A DNA stretch of 64,000 nt from JABWCQ01 sp964587105 (GTDB lineage: Bacteria > Electryoneota > RPQS01): assembly GCA_964587105.1 (NCBI GenBank), contig CAZPKG010000001.1, positions 1-64,000 on the forward strand, given 5' to 3'. This document shows positions 43,789 to 51,571 of this stretch, piece by piece (position 1 is the stretch's first letter; every line of letters starts with the position of its first letter). A model generated the notes under the pieces. The model searched no databases, was not told the origin of the DNA, and saw nothing but the letters and a program-made list of their open reading frames with translations. The position numbers and the translations under genes are program-made.

Positions 43789-45153
43789 CTATCGTTCTAT
43801 GATCGCAAGTACCTCAATTTCGGGAGTTTGCGGGAAAAAATCTATAGGCTGAACCATTTTCGCCCGAAATCCCTGCTCGGCCAAAATCTTTAGGTCGCGA
43901 CTCAATCTGGCGGGGTTACAACTTAAGTACGCAAGACGACTGATTTGGGATTCCATCAGTGTAGTCAGCACCTCCGGATGACAACCGCTCTTTGGTGGAT
44001 CGAGAATCACCAAATCATCAGCGGAAATCTTTCGAGATAGCTTCGGAACCACCCGCGCGGCTTCTCCTTGCTGAAACTCAGCTTCCACATTGGGGCGAAT
44101 TGAAGCAAGCTGTGCAAACGTGCTTTCCGAGAATCCACTCTGTTCAACCACGTGCACACGGCTTCCATCCCGTGCGGCGGCGAATCCAAGCGCACCGTAG
44201 CCGCCGTACAAATCCCAAACTGTACGCGCCGAAAACTCATCGCAATGCGACATCAAATAGTCCAATATCTTGGAAAAGGCCGCCTCATTTGCCTGCGTGA
44301 ATCCAGCAGGGTGAACTTCCAGCTTATGTCCCATCCAATCTACCTTCATGGCTCGGCACTCCTCTTCTCTCCAAAACGTGCCTCGCTCTCCCACAATTCC
44401 CACCTGATTTGAACTTGCCGCCCAAATTCCGCTCGGTAGTTCGATTTTTTGTGCAAGTTCTAAGAAATATTGAACATCCGTCTCGTCAGGCCGACCCTTG
44501 AAAATAGCCATCGCGCCGGGTCCAGTGGAGGTCTCAAAGAACATCATCCGATCCGGCAAGAGTTCTTCGGTCAGTTCGCGAATATCTCGCAGAATCCAAC
44601 CGGCATGGCCCACGGCAGAAGCAACTGGCTCTGTAGCGAGTAGGCATTTTTTGATTGGGGCAAACCCAGCCCCTCGCGCTTCCTTCGCATAGCCTAACTC
44701 GGCCCCGCCGTGCTCGCGCAACCGCACCTGTAATGTTAGACGGTTCCGGTAGCCCCACTGTTGCGGGCTGGGCCAGATGTTGGAGACCAATTCCCCCTCC
44801 ACGGCACCCCGCAAGACGCGCTTCACCAGCTCGGTCTTTTCCACAAGCTGCTGCTCATAGGTGACGATCCCCCATTCGGAGGCCGGACACTCTTTGGCGT
44901 GGCGGCATGGATGTTCACAGTGAAACTCAGAGTGCTTCAGCACTTTCGGGTTCAAGGCGACGGGAGGTTTTGCCGTCAAATCCGGTGTGAAGGCAACCCG
45001 GTCGCCTGTCACCACTCGTTCGGCGAAAAACACCTGTCCTCGGCTTTTCACAATTCCCCGCCCGTCGCTGGAAAGCGCTGTGACCTCCCCAACCTGTCGC
45101 GCACCTGACTTAAAGTGATGCTGGAGCGATTCTTGCCCCGAATCTTCAATCAT
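43789..45153 (-). CDS. RlmD/TrmA-type RNA uracil-5 methyltransferase
   Basis: This 454-residue SAM-dependent enzyme methylates uracil C5 in RNA. An N-terminal TRAM domain ('GEVTALSSDGRGIVKSRGQVFF') is followed by a Cys cluster for a 4Fe-4S centre ('CEHPCRHAKECPASEWG', with a later Cys in 'IKKCLLA'). The Rossmann fold ('VWDLYGGYGALGFAAARDG') carries 'VILDPPKSGCHPEV' and the catalytic Cys in 'YLSCNPARLSRDL'. The Fe-S cluster and TRAM domain point to the RlmD (23S rRNA U1939) or RlmCD branch rather than TrmA. It is divergent from the SpsF-like gene. Confidence 0.9.
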   Translation of the reverse strand: MIEDSGQESLQHHFKSGARQVGEVTALSSDGRGIVKSRGQVFFAERVVTGDRVAFTPDLTAKPPVALNPKVLKHSEFHCEHPCRHAKECPASEWGIVTYEQQLVEKTELVKRVLRGAVEGELVSNIWPSPQQWGYRNRLTLQVRLREHGGAELGYAKEARGAGFAPIKKCLLATEPVASAVGHAGWILRDIRELTEELLPDRMMFFETSTGPGAMAIFKGRPDETDVQYFLELAQKIELPSGIWAASSNQVGIVGERGTFWREEECRAMKVDWMGHKLEVHPAGFTQANEAAFSKILDYLMSHCDEFSARTVWDLYGGYGALGFAAARDGSRVHVVEQSGFSESTFAQLASIRPNVEAEFQQGEAARVVPKLSRKISADDLVILDPPKSGCHPEVLTTLMESQISRLAYLSCNPARLSRDLKILAEQGFRAKMVQPIDFFPQTPEIEVLAIIER

Positions 45154-45221
45154 TGGTCTCTGAGGCCCCGGGCCTCGTCCTCTTCATTACGGTCATTTGG
45201 ATGTAACATACCTGATAAGTT

Positions 45222-45965
45222 ATGAAAATTTTAGGAATTGTGGTAGCCAGACGTGGCTCGGAACGGCTGCCCGGTAAGGTTCTGCGCGAATTGGCCGGCG
45301 AGCCAATGTTGCTGAAAGTGCTTGCCCGAGCGTCGCATTCTACCCGTATGAACGACCTTGTGGTCGCATTGCCTGACAACAAGGCTGATGACTCGATCGA
45401 ATCCCTTTGCCTGTCCAGCGGATACTACTGCTTCAGGGGATCGGAGTACGATCTGCTCGACCGCGTGTATCGCACCGCCATCGCTTACGGTGCGGACGTC
45501 ATCGTTCCCATACGCGCAAGTTGCCCGCTCATCGACGGTCAATTGATTGATCAAGTTGTCGAAAAACTTCTTGACAGTAAAGACGCCGACTGGTGTACCA
45601 ATCGTTTGCCAAAGCACTCGTATCCGCAAGGACTCGAAGTTGATGCGATTCGGATTGATGCTTTACGCAAAGCTTGGCATGAAGATTCGCACCCCGGATC
45701 GCGCCAGCATCTCGAATCGTTTTTGATTCGTCGCATTGACCTGTTTAACACCGCCAGCGTCTCGCATACGCATGATTTGTCGCATGTGCCGTGGCAGGTG
45801 TTGACGTTACCCGATCTCGATCGCGTCCGCGCAATTTTTGAAAGGCTCGGAAACAATACTTTCACTTGGCGTGAAGCGCTCGCCCTGTGGGAAACCATCG
45901 CGAACGACTACTCGCCCGCTGAACCGATTCCCAACTCCTACTGGCATTCCAGAGAGTCATCTTAA
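45222..45965 (+). CDS. SpsF-type cytidylyltransferase
   Basis: This 247-residue protein of the CMP-sugar synthetase superfamily has 'ILGIVVARRGSERLPGKVLRELAGEPML' (nucleotide-binding loop), 'VVALPDNKADD', 'FRGSEYDLLDRVYRTA' and 'DVIVPIRASCPLIDGQLID'. SpsF-like proteins activate sugars for surface polysaccharides; the nucleotide and sugar are not defined by the sequence. It is followed 9 nt later by an epimerase gene with its own RBS, so the two probably make or modify one activated sugar. Confidence 0.88.
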   Translation: MKILGIVVARRGSERLPGKVLRELAGEPMLLKVLARASHSTRMNDLVVALPDNKADDSIESLCLSSGYYCFRGSEYDLLDRVYRTAIAYGADVIVPIRASCPLIDGQLIDQVVEKLLDSKDADWCTNRLPKHSYPQGLEVDAIRIDALRKAWHEDSHPGSRQHLESFLIRRIDLFNTASVSHTHDLSHVPWQVLTLPDLDRVRAIFERLGNNTFTWREALALWETIANDYSPAEPIPNSYWHSRESS

Positions 45966-45974
45966 GGAAGAGTA

Positions 45975-46949
45975 ATGATCTCGTTTAAGTCCAACAAGCC
46001 CGTTGCGAATACAATTTCAGAAAGCAACGGACTGAATAGTAAGATTCTCATCACGGGCGCTGAAAATTCACTTGCGCGTTTCATCGCGTATGGATTGCTG
46101 GATAGCGGCGCGCAAGTTTCGGTGCAAGCGGTTTCCTCTGACGCATATCTTGCTCTGAAACCGAATTTCCCCGCGATCCAACATAGCTTTGCTGATCCGC
46201 GTTTTGCGGAGATGCTTGCGACGCTCACGCCAGAAACAATATTACATGCATCGGCGGACGCTCCGCGCGATTCGTCATCGCAAGCTCCGTTGGCCGCGTT
46301 CAATCGTATCGCTGAAAAAACCGCCATGCTCTGCGACGTGGTTCGCCGCAATTCGCCTAACACGCGGGTCGTGCTGATGTCGTCAACCGACGTCTATGGC
46401 GAATGCGCCACTTCAAAAAGCGAAGCCGCGCAACTTGCTCCTGTTTCGGTGAACGGCCGGTATTTCGCGATGGCTGAAGAAATCGTTGAGGATTTTGCGC
46501 GAAGTCATCATCTGAAGACAACCGTTTTGCGCATCGCTTCGGCATACGGTCCGGCGGTGCGTTACAACGCGGTTTGCGATCTGTTGTTTAATCTGCTTGG
46601 CCCGCAAGGCACAAACATTAAGTACGGATTCGATCCCAACGCGACGCGTGACATTATTCATGCTGCTGACGTGCTGCAGTCCGTGAAACTCATCTTATCG
46701 CACCCGACCGATAAGACTTTCAACATTGCTTCCGGGCACAGCATGACACTGGGCGAACTGAACACACACCTTTGCGCGATTCTCGAACAACCGAACAAGG
46801 GCGGCAGTGAGGCGCCGTCGTTGATTGAGGCAACGCATCAGCACTTCGATGTGAGCAAGATCGTGTCGCTCGGTTTCAAAGCGCAAGTTCCGCTGCTTGA
46901 AGGACTGCGCGGTTACGCAGCTTGGTGGAGCGGAATGAAGGCCGCTTAA
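45975..46949 (+). CDS. NAD-dependent sugar epimerase/dehydratase
   Basis: This 324-residue extended short-chain dehydrogenase has a cofactor loop, 'ILITGAENSLARFIAYGL', that deviates from GxxGxxG (GAENSLA). Other parts are typical: 'VVLMSSTDVYGE' with the Ser/Thr of the triad, 'VNGRYFAMAEEIVEDFA', where the usual YxxxK reads Y-F-A-M-A so the Lys is not in its normal place, and 'IASAYGP' and 'RDIIHAADVL' near the substrate site. The missing Lys and the altered loop make activity uncertain. The RBS AAGGAAGAG is good. It ends at a strong terminator. Confidence 0.82.
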   Translation: MISFKSNKPVANTISESNGLNSKILITGAENSLARFIAYGLLDSGAQVSVQAVSSDAYLALKPNFPAIQHSFADPRFAEMLATLTPETILHASADAPRDSSSQAPLAAFNRIAEKTAMLCDVVRRNSPNTRVVLMSSTDVYGECATSKSEAAQLAPVSVNGRYFAMAEEIVEDFARSHHLKTTVLRIASAYGPAVRYNAVCDLLFNLLGPQGTNIKYGFDPNATRDIIHAADVLQSVKLILSHPTDKTFNIASGHSMTLGELNTHLCAILEQPNKGGSEAPSLIEATHQHFDVSKIVSLGFKAQVPLLEGLRGYAAWWSGMKAA

Positions 46950-46968
46950 CAGTTGCTCAAATTGAAAC

Positions 46969-46997
46969 AAAATAGCCCACTCACCGTGGGCTATTTT
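46969..46997. terminator. Bidirectional terminator between convergent operons
   Basis: A perfect 12-bp stem AAAATAGCCCAC / GTGGGCTATTTT has loop TCACC, with T runs on both strands. It ends the SpsF-epimerase pair and the long minus-strand exoprotein/peptidase operon. Confidence 0.9.
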
Positions 46998-47017
46998 AGC
47001 TCAATTATCTCGCATCT

Positions 47018-48769
47018 TTATCGCGCTTCGAGTCTTGCTTGCCGCGCCATCTCTTCGCGCACTTCCTGCATCAGCGGGGCAATCATTTCAGCGGTGAAAT
47101 CAAATCTAATTCCCGCCGCCGAGAATAACTTCGGCAACGGACGCGATCCGCCCAGAGACAAACCATGTTTGTATCCGCGCAGCGCCTCGGCAGAATCCTT
47201 GCGCGAACGGCTCCAAATTTGAAAGGCGCCAAGCTGTGCGATTCCATACTCAATATAGTAGAACGGCACTTCAAACAGATGTAATTGCGCGTGCCATCTG
47301 TAATCGCGCGCCGCTTCAAATCCCGAATGATCCGCTCCAGCGCCGAATTTCTCAATCAAGCTCCGCCAACAATCACGGCGTTGTTCGCGCGTGTGTCCGG
47401 GATGCGTATAAATCCAATGCTGGAACGCGTCAATCGTCGCAATCCAACACAACAGAGAGAGCTTGCCTTCCATCTCCGTGCGGATTGTGCGAGCTTGATC
47501 GGCTTGAGTGTAAAATTCATTCAACTCCGGCATCGCCAATAGCTCCATGCTCATCGAAGCAACTTCCGAAAATTCCATCGGCGCGTGGCGGTAGGCATGC
47601 AAATCTTCATCGCGAACGGCGAAGGCGTGGAAGGCGTGCCCGCCCTCGTGGAGGAGTGTGAACACGTCGTCGTTCGTTCCGACGGCGTTCATAAAAATAA
47701 ACGGCAAGCGCACCTCGGCCAAATCACTTTGATATCCGCCCGGCGCTTTTCCCTTACGGCTCGACAAATCAAGTAGGCCGAGTTCGTTCATCTTGTCAAA
47801 CTGTTCGCCCAATTCGCGATCGACGCGATGGAACACTCGCGAACAGGCGCGGATCAACTCATCCGCAGTTCCGAACGGATGCAGCGGCTCGCGGCCGTGC
47901 GGATCACACTCCATGTCCCACGGGCGCAGCTGCTCAACCCCCAACGCCTCCTTGCGGGCGCGTGACGCTTCGCGCAATACGGGAACAACAAGTTCTGCAA
48001 CGGCTTTATGATAGGCTTCGCAATCGGCCGGTGTGTAATCGAACCGTTCGTATTCTCTGAATTTGAAATCGCGATAGTTCTCGAATCCCGCATTCAGCGC
48101 AATCTGGTGGCGTTTCACCAACATTTGATCGAAAATATCTTCAAGCTCATCGCGGTCTTTCAAACGGCGTTCCGCGACGAGTTTGTAGGCCGCTTCACGC
48201 ACCGAGCGATCCGTCTCTTCAAGCTTGGCCAACGCGCGGGGGATCGTGATCTCCGCACCCTGCCATTGCACGGTCATCGCGCCGAATAATTTCTGATATT
48301 GCTGCGACAGCCGCTCAAGCTCCGTTTCAATCGCCACGTTTTCTTCGCGGAACAAATCAACCGCATTCAAGCACGAGCGCAAATAGACTTCGTATCGCGG
48401 TCCCAGCGACGAGGCCCACGAGTTCGCCACAAGTTTGCGATTCAAACGATCTTGCGCTTCCTTCATGCGCGGCGCGATCTCTTCAACAAACAGCATATAG
48501 GCTTTTTCAGCCTGCTCGTTATCGGTTGAGCAGGTCATGGCGATGTATCTGCGGGATGATTCTTCACCCAAGAACGCGGACAACTCACTCGAATCGGCAA
48601 TCCAATTTTCAAGCTGCGCCGCGCTCTCAATCTGCCGCTCTTCCAAATCCTGATAATACGGAGCGACGTCGTCCCAATTTGAGAGTGTCAAGCCTGAAGC
48701 CAAAAAATTGCGTGGGAATTCCGTTGACGGTCGCTTCAGCTCCGCCACGCGATTTTCAATCGTTATCAT
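47018..48769 (-). CDS. M3 family oligoendopeptidase
   Basis: This 583-residue cytoplasmic zinc peptidase of the PepF/oligoendopeptidase branch has 'TLLHEGGHAFHAF' (HExxH) and the downstream Glu ligand in 'APMEFSEVASMSMELLA', and the usual mixed-helical N-terminal half. It has no signal peptide. It cuts peptides of about 5-20 residues inside the cell. As last gene of the operon 58356 to 47018, behind a carboxypeptidase and a subtilisin-like protease, it would finish the breakdown of peptides released outside. Confidence 0.92.
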   Translation of the reverse strand: MITIENRVAELKRPSTEFPRNFLASGLTLSNWDDVAPYYQDLEERQIESAAQLENWIADSSELSAFLGEESSRRYIAMTCSTDNEQAEKAYMLFVEEIAPRMKEAQDRLNRKLVANSWASSLGPRYEVYLRSCLNAVDLFREENVAIETELERLSQQYQKLFGAMTVQWQGAEITIPRALAKLEETDRSVREAAYKLVAERRLKDRDELEDIFDQMLVKRHQIALNAGFENYRDFKFREYERFDYTPADCEAYHKAVAELVVPVLREASRARKEALGVEQLRPWDMECDPHGREPLHPFGTADELIRACSRVFHRVDRELGEQFDKMNELGLLDLSSRKGKAPGGYQSDLAEVRLPFIFMNAVGTNDDVFTLLHEGGHAFHAFAVRDEDLHAYRHAPMEFSEVASMSMELLAMPELNEFYTQADQARTIRTEMEGKLSLLCWIATIDAFQHWIYTHPGHTREQRRDCWRSLIEKFGAGADHSGFEAARDYRWHAQLHLFEVPFYYIEYGIAQLGAFQIWSRSRKDSAEALRGYKHGLSLGGSRPLPKLFSAAGIRFDFTAEMIAPLMQEVREEMARQARLEAR

Positions 48770-48799
48770 CCCGAAAATGTCTCCTGATATGTTGACCGC

Positions 48800-51544
48800 T
48801 TAACGATTCGCGGTCACGATGTAGAATCCTAATGTGTCAAGCGTCGTCATGTCGATATAAGACGTGCCTGTCACGGTTATTAATATAGTTGAATTTCCTG
48901 TTGTCGGCGGGAATTGCGTGCCTCGCCAGATCGTGTAGCTTGCGGCGCCTTGCACGGGCAGCCATGACAATTGCATTCCATTACTCACCACAAGCACGGT
49001 CAATCCTTGCGGAGGAAGGATGCCAGACGTCAGAATGCAAACGTCATCCACAAGCGCTTCGACAAGCGAGCCCAGCGGTAAATCCTGCGCAACAATCCGT
49101 ACGCGCACGCCCTCAGTCAACGGAATGTAATCTTCCAATAGGAAAGTTGCGCGCCGCCACTCCTCCCAATCGACGTTCTCGTGGAGCATCGAAATCCACG
49201 TCGCGCCGCTGTCGCTCGACACGTCAATATCAAAGTAATCCTGTCCCGGATTGTTGCCGTTGTCGTTTGTGAACCAAGTGTAGAGGTCAACAACCGCATC
49301 ACTCTCCGTGCTAAGATCCCAAATCGGTGAGAGGAGCGTCGTGCGACCGCCGTCCACGTCGTTCGCGCCGACACCATTGCCTGCGCGTCCATCGGTTACA
49401 AAGCAACTTACGCCGCCCTGAGTGTGATCCGTATCCGATTGACAAACAACCCCGTCCAAGTTAACCGTGGGCTCAGGATCCATCACGCCCCAAATGCCGA
49501 GTGTTGCATTGTCTCCTGCAGCGCCGATCGTCCAGCCCTGATTTCCCGATTCAAAATCATAGCAGAACAACTCGCTCGGCATATAGAAGTTGATCGTTGT
49601 ATCCGCATTCAATACGAATGTCGATTGCGACGCACCGCGAGAGCCGTATGCGCGCACAACGTAAGTAAGTTCAGTTGGCAAAACTAAGGAATAGAATCCC
49701 TCGGCATCCGTCGTCACGGGTGCGACCGGCACGTCGAGCGCGTTGACCGTTGCGCCGACCAATGGGGTATTGTCCGCGTTGAAAACGTGTCCCGATAGAG
49801 TTGCCACGGGCGACAGGACCATCGTGACGTCATGATGCGTTGAGTCGTTTTCGATGACAACAATTCCCGGAGCCGTCACGGGAAAATAACCAAATTTCGA
49901 GAAGTGAAGCGTGTAAGTTCCGGGCGAAAGCGGGACACTGAAGGTTCCATTTGCGGCTGACCATGCTATATGCGTACTACCGTCCACTTGGACTTTTACG
50001 CTATCAATTGGTTGACCATCCGATGTAATGACGCCGCGCACAAAGCCAAGATTGTACACGGCTGTGACCGCCGCGTATGCGTCAACAAATCCGTAGCCAA
50101 ATGTGTTGTCATTGCCAACTTCCCCGTAGCCTTCATCGATTGCCGTGTTGAGCAACGCTTCCTTGATTGTTATCGCGTCGCAGTCCGGGCAGGCCTCGCG
50201 CATCAACGCAACCACGCCGGCAATGTGCGGTCCCGCCATCGAGGTACCGCTGAATCCGTCGCTGTAACCTCCACCGGGAATACTCGAGTAAACGCTGACA
50301 CCGGGCGCGGCGATTTCCGGTTTGACCGCAGTCCCTTGGCACGGGCTGGGGCCGCGACTTGAAAAGCTTGCAATGTCATAGGGCGGAGTGTCGCCGGCCA
50401 AAACTTGCGCTGCGCCTACAGAAAACATTTGAACTTCACTTAAGGCATGAATTGCGGGACTGCGCGTCGTCTGTGCCGTTGGGCCTTCATTGCCTGCGCT
50501 AAACGTTACAACGCAACCCAGCGCTTCAAGATTCACAATCGTCGCATTCCACAAGTCCCAGCACTCATCATAGCCAAAGCCGCTATTCACGCCCCAACTA
50601 TTTTGGACAACATCCGGCACGTCGTCAAGTGTCAGCGAGTCGCCGTCGGGATTGGCAAACCACTGATAGGCGTTGATGACGTCGTTATCGAACGGCGTGC
50701 CGATACCTTGATTGATTGCGTTGCAAGCAATCCATTCAGCGTCCGGCGCGCTTCCCACAGTCGTCGTGTCCGCGCCGCTAATTTCGCGGCCGCACAACGT
50801 TCCCATGACGTGGGTGCCATGCGAGTTATTATCCGATGGAAAATTCGTGGGTGGTTGAGCAAGCAAATCGTGCCAAGCCGCAGAGGGGTCGGCGCTCAAT
50901 CCTCTCCAGCGTGACGCAAGCGCCGGATGACTTCCGTCAACACCGGTATCAAGATCGGCGACGAGCACGCCTCGTCCCGTGATGCCGAGTTCGCGATTCA
51001 CTCGTGTCGCGCCGATTGCGTCCTGGCCGGGAGTCGTAAATTCATTATCGAGTGGACTGCGAGGTCTGCGAAAAGTCTCGTCGCTGCTCACACTATTGAC
51101 GCCAATTATCGGCTCAATCGCAATAGCTTTGAAATTCTCCGAAAAACCCTTGACGTCACTGCGGTTTCTAAGCGCATTGAAGAACTCAGGTTTGGCGCTC
51201 ACGACAAACAAATTCTCGATCCAGTACGCCGTGTAGCCTTCCACCAAACCGAGTTCCTTGCCGGCCTCAAGTTCGCCGCGAAACTTCGGCTGCGTCATCC
51301 GTGCGTTTACGTGCAAGGCGTCGTAAATCTCGCGGTAGCGCTCCGCTCGCTTTGCGCCGCGTTCATGCAGTGATAAATCTAACTCCCGAACGTCAATCGG
51401 ACTTTCGAGAATGATGATTCCGGAGATGAATTTGTCTTTCGCGGCTTTGCTTAACTCCGCGTCAAAATTTGGCGAAACATCCGCCGCAGATACAATACTG
51501 ACCAATACTCCAACTACGAGCGTTGCAAAAATTGCGTGTTTCAT
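48800..51544 (-). CDS. Subtilisin-like protease with C-terminal FN3-like end
   Basis: This 914-residue exported protease is paralogous to the one at 10735-14145. It has a signal peptide (to about A20), a propeptide with 'EGYTAYWIENLFVVS', and a catalytic domain with D199 ('LDTGVDGSH'), H242 ('SHGTHVMG') and S435 ('GTSMAGPH'). Two regulatory-like modules and a galactose-binding-like sandwich ('FCYDFESGNQGWTIG ... DYFDIDVSSDSGATW') follow. An FN3-like domain ends at the last residue ('LGFYIVTANR'). Unlike its paralogue it has no T9SS sorting domain. The start has GAGGTAG upstream, and the preceding carboxypeptidase gene ends 27 nt away. Confidence 0.92.
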   Translation of the reverse strand: MKHAIFATLVVGVLVSIVSAADVSPNFDAELSKAAKDKFISGIIILESPIDVRELDLSLHERGAKRAERYREIYDALHVNARMTQPKFRGELEAGKELGLVEGYTAYWIENLFVVSAKPEFFNALRNRSDVKGFSENFKAIAIEPIIGVNSVSSDETFRRPRSPLDNEFTTPGQDAIGATRVNRELGITGRGVLVADLDTGVDGSHPALASRWRGLSADPSAAWHDLLAQPPTNFPSDNNSHGTHVMGTLCGREISGADTTTVGSAPDAEWIACNAINQGIGTPFDNDVINAYQWFANPDGDSLTLDDVPDVVQNSWGVNSGFGYDECWDLWNATIVNLEALGCVVTFSAGNEGPTAQTTRSPAIHALSEVQMFSVGAAQVLAGDTPPYDIASFSSRGPSPCQGTAVKPEIAAPGVSVYSSIPGGGYSDGFSGTSMAGPHIAGVVALMREACPDCDAITIKEALLNTAIDEGYGEVGNDNTFGYGFVDAYAAVTAVYNLGFVRGVITSDGQPIDSVKVQVDGSTHIAWSAANGTFSVPLSPGTYTLHFSKFGYFPVTAPGIVVIENDSTHHDVTMVLSPVATLSGHVFNADNTPLVGATVNALDVPVAPVTTDAEGFYSLVLPTELTYVVRAYGSRGASQSTFVLNADTTINFYMPSELFCYDFESGNQGWTIGAAGDNATLGIWGVMDPEPTVNLDGVVCQSDTDHTQGGVSCFVTDGRAGNGVGANDVDGGRTTLLSPIWDLSTESDAVVDLYTWFTNDNGNNPGQDYFDIDVSSDSGATWISMLHENVDWEEWRRATFLLEDYIPLTEGVRVRIVAQDLPLGSLVEALVDDVCILTSGILPPQGLTVLVVSNGMQLSWLPVQGAASYTIWRGTQFPPTTGNSTILITVTGTSYIDMTTLDTLGFYIVTANR

Positions 51545-51571
51545 TCTCTACCTCGTATTGGGGAATCCCGT

